DNA of 64,000 nt, from positions 16,678,001 to 16,742,000 of the forward strand of contig NC_083714.1 of assembly GCF_033118175.1 (NCBI RefSeq), in the 5' to 3' direction. Made by a program: the position numbers and the translations under genes. Source of the DNA: Dama dama (taxonomy: Eukaryota > Chordata > Mammalia > Artiodactyla > Cervidae). Numbering within the stretch: the first letter of the stretch is position 1; every line of letters begins with the position of its first letter. This document shows, in pieces, positions 48,707 to 60,472 of this stretch. The notes beneath the pieces are model-generated. The model had not been told where the DNA came from. It made no database searches and saw only the letters and a program-made list of their open reading frames with translations.

Positions 48707-48813
48707 TTCTTCTTTTAAATTTATTTTTAATGGGAAAATTGCTTTACAATGTTTTGTTGGTTTCTGCCATACAACAATGCAGCTCAGCCATAAGTATACA
48801 TATATCACCTCCC
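48707..48813 (-). mobile_element. Very short ruminant L1 3'-end insertion with 16-bp target duplication
   Basis: The poly-T side and GCTTTACAATGTTTTGTTGG ... TAAGTATACATATATCACCT are the antisense 3' end of young ruminant L1. Flanking TGTGGCTTTATTTTTT occurs at 48,691-48,706 and 48,814-48,829. Confidence 0.88.
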
Positions 48814-49779
48814 TGTGGCTTTATTTTTTGAAAGTCAGCTCTTTTCCTACAGTTTTCAGGGTGGATATGAAAGTGGCTCCCTGCAGTTAGCATAATAAAT
48901 CGCTACTTAGTCTAACCAAGGTAGGTGAGCTTTTTTTTTTAAACAGTTCTGCAGTGGCGCCACCACCTAAAGTCTATTGTGATGCTGGTAGCAAAAGAGG
49001 AAATCATACTGTGTATCTCTGAAGAGAACTTAAGAAAACAAATGTGAGGGAACATTTACCATGGAAACCACCATTCTCTACAGATCTATATTTCCTAGAA
49101 AATACTACAAGGAGGAAGTTAGTCTAAATGTAAGGCCTTGACAATGCAGAGTTATTACAAAGAACTCATGCCAATGAGAAAATGACACCCAATTCAAGCC
49201 TGCCTAATGGGAACCTTCTGAGGTGCCATGGACCAACATGCAAGAGAAAGTGTGCTCCAAGGAAATACCATCTCACCATGAACAGGGTCCCAGGCTGTAA
49301 CCAGGTGCAGAAAAAGTAGTGGGGTACCCTCAATGTGCAGAGGGCTCTGCTAGAGCTGCTGAAAGATTCAGAAGCAAGCACAGGGGCAACAATGGTTTCT
49401 TGATATGATTCAGTTTATGTGTGTGGTGAAGTTATTTAGCTGATTTTTTCCTGGGAAAGGTGAGATTTTGAGTGTTCAAGGACGTGGAGACACCTGATTT
49501 GTGAAGCAAAGGAAGATTATCCCAGCCTTGTTTGGAGGGGTGGACAACAGAACTGGATAGGGTGGGTATATGCTGCAGACGACTACTGATCATAACGGTA
49601 ATGGGATACTTGCTAAAATTAACAATGCTGTTAAAGTGGGAAAAGTAAAATATGCACATGGTAAAATGAAAACGATGCTGAAAGCAGGATCATAAAGGGT
49701 TCCTCTCTAGCTCTGTTCTCCTTAGTCCCTTTTTCTCCATACCTAGGTATAATCTTCAAAATATGTTATTTGCACACAC

Positions 49780-49925
49780 ACACATTTTGCATTTCTTTAC
49801 TCAGTAACGTCTCTTAAATATTCTTCCGTATCAGGGTAACTTCCTTTACCTCATTCTTTTTCATGACTGTTCAGTGTTCCATTGCATAGATGTGCCAAAA
49901 TTCTTTTACTCATGGCCCTCTTGAG
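49780..49925 (-). mobile_element. Old L1-like fragment (antisense)
   Basis: TTCATGACTGTTCAGTGTTC, CATTGCATAGATGTGCCAAA resembles the antisense L1M text around 36,500. Low similarity. Confidence 0.4.
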
Positions 49926-50429
49926 AGGTGGTTTAGGCCATTATGGAAAATACTGGAAAACAAATCCTGGTAGCAAAGACCTGGTGACTGCAGAGTGCCT
50001 GACCCCAAGCTTGAAGTTGTCCTTCAAAGACTTTTCCAAACCTGCCTTCCTCACAGCTACTGGGGCCTTCGTACAGTGGAAACTCCTCAAACACTTAATT
50101 CCTTTAACACTCCCCCCTCTCAAATCCTACCTTGGGCATTACTGATCTCCAATTTTGAATTTTGATGGGGTAGAATAGAGCACAGCTCTGAATCTCATGG
50201 TGGATCAGGCCCTGTGTGAGTCACTTTCTTAGCCTGTGGCTAGTGACAGGTTTTTCACTACCTCGTCTTCACCCAAGTCTTCTAAGCGTCTTAGGTGTTC
50301 CTTCTGTCCTGCCACGCAAGACTTCCTTCTGTTTTTACCCTGAAAACCCTTCAGTTTGTTTAAACTGAGCTTCAGTATAAAGCTATGCTTTGCCTGCTCT
50401 ACTTAAAAGGAAGAGGGGAGGGGGGCAAA

Positions 50430-50590
50430 CATCAACAAACACTGATGGAGCCGCTATTATGGACAAGACTGAAAAAACAAAGAGGGATGAGACTTGGCTC
50501 TTGTCTTCAAGGGTATATACAGAAAAAGACAACTAACAAGCATATGCTAAGTGCTAAATGAGTGGGATTGACAGTAAAAGCTGTAGAGTT
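50430..50590 (+). repeat. Ancient interspersed repeat, family not assigned
   Basis: AACACTGATGGAGCCGCTAT ... GGCTCTTGTCTTCAAGGGTA resembles the old repeat seen at 17,460, much decayed. Confidence 0.3.
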
Positions 50591-50927
50591 GAGAGCAGGG
50601 AGTGAAAACTAGTTCTAGAGAGCGAGTTTATACAGCCAAGTTTGCCACACACATTTAACTAATCCCTGGAGCATCCCTGTGTCTTCATATCCTGACTATA
50701 TAGAGAAGCCTCTGGGGGATACCACAAGAATTAACCACTAACTGTAGAACACCTGTGTAAAGACACAGGCTTGCCTGAGTACATGAACAATCTCCACGTA
50801 TTGATAATAGATGTAACGAACATTTTAAGCTTAGAAGTTAAGAATCTCCATCCAAACTACCTGTCCTATTTGACACTTTTTTTTCCCAATAAAATGCAAC
50901 TCTTACTTTAAAATGCAATAAAAATCA

Positions 50928-51038
50928 GGAGTTTCCTGGTGGTCTAGTGATTAGGACTCGCCATGGCCTGGGTTCAGTCCCTGGTCACAGAACTAAGATC
51001 CTGCAAGCCATGGGGTGCAGCGCCCCCCCCAAACACAG
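50928..51038 (+). repeat. CHR-type SINE fragment
   Basis: GGAGTTTCCTGGTGGTCTAG, TTAGGACTCGCCATGGCCTG and GGTCACAGAACTAAGATCCT match the tRNA-derived part. Flanks share TAAAAATCA (50,919-50,927 and 51,039-51,047). Confidence 0.85.
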
Positions 51039-51059
51039 TAAAAATCAATGTCAATGTGC

Positions 51060-51298
51060 TACTTTGGCCACCTGATGTGAAGAGACAACACATTAGAAAA
51101 GACCCTGATCCTGGGAAAGATTGAAGGCAAAAGGAGAAGGGGGCGGCAGAGGATGAGATGGTTAGATAGCATCACTGACTCAATGGACATGAGTTTTGAG
51201 CAAACTCCGGGAGATAGTGAAGGATAGGGAAGCCTGGCATGCTGCAGTCCATGGGGTTGCAAAGAGTGAGACATGACTTGGCAACTGAGCAACAGCCA
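51060..51298 (+). mobile_element. BovB LINE 3' fragment
   Basis: TTGGCCACCTGATGTGAAGA, CTGATCCTGGGAAAGATTGA and ATGCTGCAGTCCATGGGGTT are the sense version of the BovB 3' end seen at 3,816-4,100. Confidence 0.92.
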
Positions 51299-51334
51299 CA
51301 TGTACAAGAAAAAAGCAATTAAAAAATCAAGGTC

Positions 51335-51655
51335 TCCCTTTAAAATATTATGCTAAGCCAAAGAGGCCAGATACAAAAGGACAAATATTGTGTGATTCTG
51401 CTCATCTGAGGTACCTAGGATAGGCACTGCTCACAGAAAATAGCAGAGTGGCTATCAGGGACCGAGGGGAGGGAGAAATGGAGAGTTATTGCTTAATGAG
51501 CACAGTTTCTCTTTGGAATGATAAAAAAATTTCTGGAACAAGATAGTGGTGATGGTTGTACAACATTGTGGATGTATTTAATGCTACTTACTTAAAAAAT
51601 AGTTAATATGGTAAATTTTATGTTATATATATTTTACCAAGATAAAAACAATTAA
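51335..51655 (+). mobile_element. Old L1 3' end (L1M type)
   Basis: AAAATATTATGCTAAGCCAA, AGAGTGGCTATCAGGGACCG, GGTGATGGTTGTACAACATT and AATTTTATGTTATATATATT are typical of L1M 3' sequence. Confidence 0.82.
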
Positions 51656-51888
51656 GATACCAACCCTCAGGCTCAGTGTCAGGAGACAAAGCCAATGATG
51701 GAGGTTGCCAAGAAGAAGGCAGGACCCCTCTAAAGGGGGCAGCTTGGTCATCACCAGGGGGAAAGCAGGCCCAATTTGGCCAGGACTTCTGATTTTTCAA
51801 GAGAAAGCAAAAGTCAAAAGTTTCAGTGTAAAACCTCCTGGTTTTTAATTTTGGCAACTACCAAATATTTTAATTAAAAAAAAAAAAA

Positions 51889-52054
51889 ATGGGAAGACCC
51901 AGAGGGATCGGGTGGAGAGGGAGGTGGGAGGGGGGATCGGGATGGGAATACATGTAAATCCATGGCTGATTCATGTCAATGTATGGCAAAAACCACTACA
52001 ATATTGTAAAGTAATTAGCCTCCAACTAATAAAAATAAATGGAAAAAAAAAAAA
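51889..52054 (+). mobile_element. Young ruminant L1 3' end, 5'-truncated, with poly-A tail
   Basis: TGGGAAGACCCAGAGGGATC, CATGTCAATGTATGGCAAAA, ACCACTACAATATTGTAAAG and an A13 tail (to 52,054) match bovine L1 3'UTR. Confidence 0.9.
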
Positions 52055-52643
52055 AGTCTGGCCTTTCCCCAATGTATGGGAAAAGTCGGAAGGAGAATGT
52101 GGTTTATAGTGTATTCCTAGATCCCTGGCTAGGTTCTTCTAGAAGGAAAGACCACAAAACCATAGTGCCTTGTATTGAATGACATTCTCCCCACCCATCA
52201 AGTCAACTGGGAGTGTGAAATGAGCATGTCTTCCTCTAATTGCCTGGTGAACAACTCAATCATTTAAATGTATTTAGAAACAAAAGTAGGGGCAAGCACA
52301 TACACCAGGGAAAGTAAATCCTAAGGATTTATGGCTCCACATGACTCTCGCTCTTCCCCCAACTCCAGAAAAAAAAAAAACGCTCTTCAGATATATTTGA
52401 CAAACACTGAGAAACAGCCTTCTCCAGGACACCTCTTAAAGTCACTCATTTATTCCCAAGGATACTATCCCTTGCACATACAGAAGCCAGCTGAATAGAT
52501 AATAGCTGCTTTATCTGAACAGGAAAGGATCAAAGGAATATATGTGCAGTACAAGCATTGAGCTAAATTCTCTTCCTTTTAGGTTCCCCTCCTTCCCCCC
52601 ATCCGCCCTGCCCAAGCATATAAACACACACACACATACACAA

Positions 52644-52657
52644 ACGCATGTGCGCGT

Positions 52658-52703
<46 letters not shown>
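52644..52703. repeat. Alternating purine-pyrimidine tract with (CA)22
   Basis: About 60 bases alternate strictly, with GTGCGCGTGC in the first part followed by 22 CA units (52,659-52,702). This is a classical Z-DNA-forming composition. A shorter (CA)n lies just left, 52,624-52,640. Confidence 0.9.
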
Positions 52704-52704
<1 letters not shown>

Positions 52705-53619
52705 CCAGACACAGGAAGTTTGAAGCCTGATCCATGCGTGGAAGTCAGCAATGTGGGAATTCAGGAAACAACACAAGAACTGTGCTCCAAGGCCAAGACC
52801 TGCTCCAGCATTTGGGAGCCAAGTTACTCCTGGGGTACTTGTGGGCCCCAGCATTTTGGAAGTCAAACAACTGTAGAAAAATAAAGCTGCCTGCAAGTCT
52901 ATTCCCCAAGCACCTCCTAGGGTCCTGTTTGAGTAACCTGGGTTCACCTCTTTATGATTTATGCAGGGCTTCACTTCAGCTTAACTAAATATCATAGCTC
53001 CCTCAGCAGCTTGAGTTTCTGGAAAGGCCCAGACTGTCCATACTTCTCAGTAGGGTTTGTTTGCAAAGTCCTGTGTTAGATGGTGCAAGAGGAATGTAGG
53101 GAGACCAAGAGGCACACATCAAAGTCTGCACTTCTGAAAGGTGGTGGGATGACAGGAAGAAGACGATTTAGTCAATGATAAAGAACAAATTGCTGAAAGC
53201 AAGTCAGAGAGAAATCACATTCCTAAGCCAGTGAGCTGTTGAACTGTATGAAGTTAGCAGGATTTAAAGGAAGCTCATCCTCTGACATTACACTTTGCAA
53301 ATAAACTCTTGGTTGATTCGGAGCTTTCTCTGTTCCTGTAGTTGCTAGAGTTTCTGAGAGTTGTTATCCCAGTTGGAGAAGGCTGCGACTGGAATAGAGA
53401 TTTATCTTTGTTGGCACGCTGCCCTACTTCAGGAACTACAGGGAGAGGGCAGGTCAATGCCATTCCAGTGTGATTTAAGGCATGCTCACCTTGCAGCCCC
53501 CAATTAGCCTTCTCTTCACGTTCGCCATGGTCCTGTGAGATTCACACAGGAAAGACCCTTGTTAAAGTGCAAATATGTAACCTGTGAAGGGTTAAACATT
53601 AAGCCATCTTTGGTGTACT

Positions 53620-53860
53620 GTGATGGAAAGGGTGTAGACTTTTGGAGTCACTCAAGCCTGGATTTCGGTCCCAGCTCAAATACTTACCAATGAGGTAATT
53701 ATTTAACCATGCTGGGCCACAGCTCCCTCATCTGTGAAGTCGGGGGGACGGTAATAATTTCTCCACCATGAGGGGGTTGCTGTTGGTATTCCATGAAATA
53801 ACTCATTGAGAGGCCTTGTCACCATGCCTGGCTTTTAGTAGTCACTTAACACCGTTTCTT
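53620..53860 (+). repeat. MIR SINE
   Basis: TTTCGGTCCCAGCTCAAATA, CAGCTCCCTCATCTGTGAAG and CCATGCCTGGCTTTTAGTAG match a nearly complete MIR. Confidence 0.82.
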
Positions 53861-53996
53861 TCTTTATGCCCCTCTGTTCAGTGTTCTTAGGGAATTCCAG
53901 AGGTTAGGACAATGGGTTTGCTCAGGGGCCTGCTGGGATTAAGACTCTAGTTATCACTCTTTCCTCCTAACTCTGCTCAGCCAGGCAGTGTGGTAC

Positions 53997-54027
53997 TAAG
54001 TGTGGTACATACTTAATACCACACTTA
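53997..54027. repeat. 11-bp perfect hairpin in a GTGTGGTACAT repeat cluster
   Basis: TAAGTGTGGTA (53,997-54,007) pairs with TACCACACTTA (54,017-54,027) around a 9-nt loop. The motif GTGTGGTACAT or near copies occurs three times before 54,090. Confidence 0.85.
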
Positions 54028-54074
54028 CTGGGTGGTACATACACACATACACACTGGGCAGTGTGGCCCAGTGT

Positions 54075-54360
54075 GGTACATATGGGCTTCAGCACCAAAG
54101 ACCGAGTATCAGAGTCTTTGTTCTGTCACTCACTAGCTATGTGACTTTGGGCCCATTTGGAGCCTGTTTTCCTCATTTGTAGAAAGAGCAATTGCTGTTG
54201 TTCAGTTGTTAAGTCATGTCTGACTCCTTGTGACATCATGAACTGCAGCACACCAGGCTTCCCTGTCCTTCACTAATAATAATAATAATAATAGCACTTA
54301 TTTCATTGGGAGAGGGGAGGGATGATAAGGATGAAATGACAGCCATATGCAGATATTACT
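54075..54360 (+). repeat. MIR SINE split by a Bov-tA fragment
   Basis: CACTCACTAGCTATGTGACT and CCTCATTTGTAGAAAGAGCA lie left of the insertion; the AAT repeat with AGCACTTATTTCATTGGG lies right of it. Confidence 0.75.
54193..54272 (-). repeat. Bov-tA SINE fragment
   Basis: TTGCTGTTGTTCAGTTGTTA, TGACTCCTTGTGACATCATG and CACACCAGGCTTCCCTGTCC are antisense Bov-A; the tRNA part is missing. Confidence 0.85.
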
Positions 54361-54919
54361 AACAGCTGAGATGGTTATTTACAATATTCTGTGCCATGGG
54401 CTGACTAGAGTTTACTTTTATACCAAGCAGTTCTAATCTAAACTAGTGAATGGTTTTAGCAAGAGTGTTGAAAACCCTTAAGCAATGACAGTGATGTGTT
54501 CCTGGCTTCTGAGTTTTGGCTAAGGAATTTGGGGTGCTTTTGGAGTAGCTGCAGATATCTCAGTTCCAGGCAATTGGAACTTCTCCCCACCCCCACACCC
54601 CCACAAAGATTTTCACAGTGTTTTCACAGGGTATGAGCAAAAGAGGAAGAATTCCTAGGAGGTGTTTCAGGAGATCCTGAGATAATAGACTATTCTTGTT
54701 GTGGAGTGTGGGCTGAGGTCATTAAGGCCTCCAGCTCTTTGAATCCCATATGTCCCTGCCTTAGATTTCTTGCCCATACTACTCTTTCTGCCAAGGACAC
54801 AAACACACACCTCCCTTCGCTCCACTCTTCACCTCATGGACTCAATCTTATTTCTCAGGCCTCAACTTAAATGTCACTTCTTCATGGAAAAATTCCCTAA
54901 ACAGTAACCTCTACCCTGC

Positions 54920-55030
54920 CACTGCTGCTGCTGCTGCTAAGTCACGTCAGTCATATCCAACTCTGTGCAACCACATAGACAGCAGCCTACCAGGCTCCGT
55001 CGTCCCTGGGATTCTCCAGGCAAGAACACA
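54920..55030 (-). repeat. Bov-A2 SINE fragment
   Basis: CTGCTGCTGCTGCTGCTAAG, then CAGCCTACCAGGCTCCGTCG and CTGGGATTCTCCAGGCAAGA; one antisense monomer. Confidence 0.9.
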
Positions 55031-55734
55031 TCTACCCTAGTCTCCTGTTTTTCTTTAAACATTCATGAGAATTGCATATTCTATGTGATAAACTATATCA
55101 CAAGTGGTTTTAGTATACAAATAATATTTAAATTATTTCATAGGTAAATTATTTAATTTTGTCTTCCAATCTAGAAAATCATTGGTTCAGGAAGAAGCTT
55201 CAGGCTTATCAGATAGCTTTGTGTACGGCCTGACACCCTTTTGCTTACTTCCTTAGGAATACCCATGGACTGACCTGAGTTAGTCATTGTTTTAGAGTGC
55301 TTCCTGTGTTAGGCAGGTGCATTGAACTAGATGATCTTCAGGGTTCCTTGCAACTCTTGACTGCTGACGGTTGTCAGATGCTGACAAGTTTACCTAATGC
55401 TGGCATGGGAAGCTATGTCAGAAGTGTCATCCATATCCTCCTGCCTCCCAATTTCTTGATCTTGGTGTATAACGGGGAGTTCTGAAGTATGGTAAGGAAA
55501 TGTGGGTGTGAACTGATTAAACATAAGGTGGTTTATTTATTTGGTGGCTAGTAAATGAGTGCTATGAGATCAGAGGGAAGACAGTACAGGCATGAAAGAT
55601 AGGAAGTCGATTCATTAGAGTGTGACTGACTGGCTGAAGGCTTTTGATGGCAAGAAGATGGTTCCTGATGGGTTTATGAATGGTGTCGCTTCCTGTATTC
55701 CCATGAGAACTGCAAACCAGGAAAAGTTTCACCC

Positions 55735-55863
55735 AAAGGCAGCCTAGTATAGTGGAAGAAACAAAGCAGTTTTTCATCCAGACCCAACTAGGTTAAGATC
55801 CCCACATTCAAGTAGTTATGTGACCTTGGAAAAATCACTTAACCTCACAAGTCTGAATTATAA
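55735..55863 (+). repeat. MIR-like SINE
   Basis: AGCCTAGTATAGTGGAAGAA, TAGTTATGTGACCTTGGAAA and AATCACTTAACCTCACAAGT match MIR/MIR3. Confidence 0.65.
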
Positions 55864-55864
55864 T

Positions 55865-56015
55865 TTGTTGGTTGGACAGATATGTATTGAGTATCGACTA
55901 TGTGTTCAGCACTGTTCTAACCACTTGGGATGATTTGGTGAAAAAAACAGGCAATATCCTTGCCCTTATGGAGCTTACATTTTGGAGGGATGTGGGAATG
56001 GTAAGTAGATATTTA
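55865..56015 (+). repeat. Ancient interspersed repeat, family not assigned
   Basis: ATATGTATTGAGTATCGACT, CAGCACTGTTCTAACCACTT and CTTGCCCTTATGGAGCTTAC are the best-preserved copy in the window of this common mammalian repeat pattern. Confidence 0.5.
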
Positions 56016-56315
56016 AAGATCTGTGAAGATTCATGATGTTGTCCGAATAGTCCTGAAACATGATAGTATCAGTAAATAATAATACTAAATAGTAGTTATT
56101 ATATTATTATTATTATATTTTTAGCAAAGCAATCAACATCTGTGAAGGCAGGTAGTTTCTATACAAATTAAAATGTCTGTACAAAGGATTGTTAAAATGA
56201 AAGAAAACTCAGATGAAGTCAGGTAATTTCTACATAAGAGATTATAGATGGCTTGAACAAAGTGCTTAAGATCCATGCAATTTGTAGTAACAGGAGACTT
56301 GTATGAGTTTATGCT

Positions 56316-56435
56316 GCTGCTGCTAAGTCGCTTCAGTCGTGTCCATCTCTGTGCGACCCAATAGATGGCAGCCCACCAGGCTCTGCCGTCCCTGGGATTC
56401 TCCAGGCAAGAGTACTGGAGTGGGGTGCCATTGCC
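56316..56435 (-). repeat. Bov-A2 SINE monomer with 12-bp target duplication
   Basis: Flanked by TGAGTTTATGCT at 56,304-56,315 and 56,436-56,447; starts with the GCTGCTGCTAAGTCGCTTCA end. Confidence 0.94.
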
Positions 56436-56477
56436 TGAGTTTATGCTAAGTGGCAATATTTTCTTCCTATTTGAGTT

Positions 56478-56586
56478 TCCTACATGAGTTTGAGCAAACT
56501 CTAGGAGATGGTGAAAGACTGGGAAGCCTGGCATGCTGCAGTCCATGGTGTTGCAAAGAGTTGGATACAACTTAGTGACTAAACAA
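56478..56586 (+). mobile_element. BovB LINE 3' fragment
   Basis: GAGCAAACTCTAGGAGATGG, GACTGGGAAGCCTGGCATGC and AACTTAGTGACTAAACAACT are the last part of BovB. Confidence 0.9.
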
Positions 56587-57136
56587 CTATTTAGTAGCAG
56601 TTCCCTCTGTGGCAAAATTTCACCCAGGGTGGCCCTAAGCCATAGGTTTAACCTCCATTTGGATAAACTTTCCTCATTCATTATCTCCAGGCGATCAAAG
56701 AGCATAAATCTGGGATGATGACATTCCCCTCCAACCACTCTGGTCATGCTCCTCCTCAGGTGACATTAACCAACCGAACTTTTTAGCAGAGGTCTGATGT
56801 CCCATCCCTCTAGTCCCATAGCCCCCTTTCTAGAAGCATAGTGTCAGAGAGGGGAAAGAAGGGAAGGCTGTTCATAGTTTTTCATGGTTCATGGTTTCTA
56901 GCTTGAAAAGAAGAAATTGCATTTTTTGCCTCATTACAGAGCAACAGAACTGCAACTTATGTTTACAATGTATGTAGTTCATTTCACAGGGTGTCATGTT
57001 TCATGTATTATCCCATTTCCAGCATTTCAATAACACTCTCCTTGGGAGTGGGGCAGGCATCCAGTCAGGGTATGCTGTGGGCAAGCAGCACCTCCTCCCT
57101 AGATCCCTCCCTCTTTCTCTAGGCTCCAGGTCTCTT

Positions 57137-57407
57137 CCTGCTGCTGCTGCTAAGTCGCTTCAGTCATGTCTGACTCTGTGCGACCCCACAGATGACAGCC
57201 CACTAGGCTCCTCTGTCCCTGGGATTCTCCAGGCAAGAACACTGGAGTGGGTTGCCATTTCATTCTCCAATGCATGAAAGTGAAAAATGAAAGTGAAGTC
57301 GCTCAGTTGTGTCCAACTCTTAGCGACCCCATGGACTACAGCCTACCAGGCTCCTCCGTCCATGGGATTTTCCAGGCAAGAGTACTAGAGTGGGTTGCCA
57401 TTGCCTT
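57137..57407 (-). repeat. Bov-A2 SINE (dimeric) with 13-bp target duplication
   Basis: Two Bov-A monomers separated by CCAATGCATGAAAGTGAAAA, flanked by CTCCAGGTCTCTT at 57,124-57,136 and 57,408-57,420. Confidence 0.95.
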
Positions 57408-58084
57408 CTCCAGGTCTCTTTCTAGTTCCTCTCTTTATTAGATTACTTTTCACATTGTCTTGTAGCTACTTATACTCTGGATGCCCAGCTAGACTTCAGG
57501 TTCACCCGTCGTCACGGACAGTCTCTTATTCAGTGCTATATCCCCCAAACCTAGCACACACTGTATCTGGCCCATAGTGGGTATCTAGGAAATATTCGTT
57601 GGGTGAAGGAAACATATTTCATAACAATTCCCCATCTTACTTTGTGTTTAAAACCAAAATAAAAACTATTTTTCTCAGCACCTGTGACAACTGAGCAGGC
57701 AAAGTCATTGCTCCGGTGTACCCCTCTGCCCCAGGTAAAAAACCCCCGAAGCCATTCCAACCCCATCTTGGTGGCTTTCCCAGGACGCTCTCAATACTCA
57801 TGCTTCAAAACTCATCTCCCCATTTTCTTGGAACAGAGACTCTGGATTCCCAACTATTTTAATGTAAAAGTCTTTTTGATTCCTAGCCTTCTGAAAGCCT
57901 GAACTTTTTCCCACAGCTTTACCATCCTCACTTCTCATTTTTCATTTCTATTTTCACCTCTCCAGCTCCCCAGTGGGTCACCCCTCCCCATGGATGTACT
58001 TCTTTGCCAGCCATTTCCCACCTTGGTGTTTTGTCACTAAGAACACCAGCAGTAGTGTAAAAGTAGCATTAGGTATGAACTCTT

Positions 58085-58215
58085 GAGAGATTTGAGTGTG
58101 TAACTGCTATTTACAAGCTGTGAGAACTTGGGCAAGTAGCTCAACCTTTTTGAGCTTCAATTTCCTCATCTATAAAAATTGGGAGAATAATCTCTGTCAT
58201 GTTTTAGGACCACAC
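58085..58215 (+). repeat. MIR SINE fragment
   Basis: GAACTTGGGCAAGTAGCTCA, TTGAGCTTCAATTTCCTCAT and CTATAAAAATTGGGAGAATA match the MIR core. Confidence 0.82.
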
Positions 58216-58300
58216 TGGCTTGTTGTAAGCTTCAGATCAAACAAGGGTGGTGAAAACACCTTGGAGGCTGAAATATATGGTTATTTTCAGGACACCTGTG

Positions 58301-58337
58301 GTTAGTGTGGTTACCACCCACACTAACCCACACTAAC
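58301..58337. repeat. Short hairpin with a duplicated arm
   Basis: GTTAGTGTGG (58,301-58,310) is complementary to CCACACTAAC, which occurs twice in tandem (58,318-58,327 and 58,328-58,337). Confidence 0.9.
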
Positions 58338-60404
58338 CCTTCCTCCTCCCAATTAGGCACCAGGCTTTTATTTAGTCTTAAATGCTCCAGCCCCAGGCTA
58401 CATTTGGGTGGGGGAAGCATTGTTCTTCCTATCTTCTTGACAAGTTGATCTCAGCTTAAGACTTGTTGCCCTCAGGTCTTTTCAGTCAACATCTGGGGGG
58501 TAGCCCCTCCCTTGGTTTCTAAAAAGCTGTTTGTCAGGTGTTCTTTAGATACTGGGTACTTTCTACCTTCAGGCCCGCTTTGTCCTCCCTAGTGAAAAGT
58601 GGTTCCAGTAGGGGAAGGGGGAGGGAATATTTCTAACCTCCCCCTCTCCTGCACCTGAACTCCCAGGGTCCCCAGACTCCAATTTCTCAGGCCTAATTTC
58701 TTTACATTCATCAGGATCTACCCTATAAGGTATTTTAGACTGATCCCAGGCAGGTAAGTTACATTTTGCAGAGATTTTACTTATTCCCAAAGTGCAGTCC
58801 CAGCTGCTTGGTAATTACAAAGCCCAGGACTTCCCCTGCCTTTGTGATCAAAAAAACACCCTGAGTGTTTGCCTCTCCTTGACCCCAGCTTCCAGACTGC
58901 CTTTGGGTCTGCTCTGAAAGCTCCTGGGAGAGTTCCCCAGCTTTAATTTGGCCAGATGCTCAGTGTCCTGCTCAAATCACACTCACAAATTTTTTCCACT
59001 TTGAGTAGCTTTTGCACAGACTGTTAGATTCACTCAAATCTGGCTCTCTCCTCCAGTTAATTCTTGGTGCTGGGAGTGTTGTCCTGTTTTCAGGCTGAGA
59101 ATCACTGGTTATTTAGCCTGGAGTTTAGTCTTTTCCTCCTTGAAAATCCTCTTCATCATTAAGTGTTTTTCAAGTTGAAAGGGACATGAAATTTACACAC
59201 ACACACCAGCTTCCAGAGCAAGGGCAGACAAACTGCTACTAACAATTCTTTTAAAAAGTCTTTAAAGAGTTGTTAAAAGAAACAAAGAAGAATGTACAAT
59301 CAAGACTAGAGCTCTGTAGATTGAAGAGCCTAAAATGTTTACTAGCTGACTCTTTACAAAAAAGCTTGCTGACTGTTAGAGTTTTCCTCAATATCCAAAA
59401 ACAGAGTTTGAAGCAGTTTTGACCCCATCACCTTGTCTTCCAAGGCTACAGGAAATTTCTGTCTTATTTTTTTGCCACATTTTACCATCTCATCTCTCTC
59501 TGTCATTCAATTTCTAGTCTGGTCCTGCAAAGTTTAAAAGGTTTCTCCTCTACCTCCTGAACTCACATTTCATTTTTTTCCGCAGGGAATAAATGAACTT
59601 CCTTTGGTGAGACTAGCTCCCTCTTCCCTCCCCTCCTACCTCTAATTAATATTCCTTTGGCTTTGGTGGACATTTTGGAAAGTGAGAGCTCCTTGCTCAT
59701 TTTCACAGGGTCTCAGAAAAATGCCCAAGGTAATTTGAAGACAGAGCAGATGTTAAATATGGGGAGATTTTTGAGGGGGACTAAACCATGGAGACACTTA
59801 AAATCCCCCTGCAAATGGATACTAACTCTGTTTCACCCACAAGGTGATTTATTTTCATTGCTCTTAGGAAGAAGACAGGCTCAGTTTACTAAGGCTCAGC
59901 TTACTCAGCAGAAGGGCTAATCTCTGTTAAACTGTATTTTCTGCCAAAGTTAATCTTCTTCTCATTGGTTTTCCTTGTGCACTACCTTCCTAGTTACTGA
60001 GGGTGGGTCACACCTAAAGAATGTTGCCAGACTCAAACAAAGAACATTAGTAGTTAGTCCAAACACAAATTCTTACTGAATAACTACTAGATACCTAGCA
60101 TGTAGTTGGTGCCATGTGGGGTACAAAGAAGTCTAAACTTGGACTGAGCCTCCAAAATCTCCAGTGTAACTATAAAGACAAAATGCTAAATAAGTCTTTA
60201 AGGAGTTCTCTGATATAATCCAGATGAGTATGAATAGCCTCAGTTTAAAATAATCTCTCCTGATTGTCCCATAACACATATATATTTATCAAATTCTCAT
60301 TTAATCCTGAATATATGGTTACTGTAACCATGATTGCGATATAATATGGAAGAGAAGGGTGAGGGCTGTATGAACTTTGATTGGCAAAGAAAGTACATAG
60401 TATG

Positions 60405-60472
60405 TGTTCAATAAAGATTCCTTGAATGTGTGTGCATGCTCAGGTATCTGTTCAATAAAGATTCCTTGAATG
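60405..60472 (+). repeat. 24-bp perfect direct repeat, period 44
   Basis: TGTTCAATAAAGATTCCTTG plus AATG occurs at 60,405-60,428 and 60,449-60,472. The unit resembles the tail of MIR/L2 repeats, but the copies are identical. Confidence 0.95.

Noticed and set aside
52511..52735. ORFs encoding Val-Cys or Thr-His repeats
   Set aside because: They are translations of the (CA)n microsatellite.
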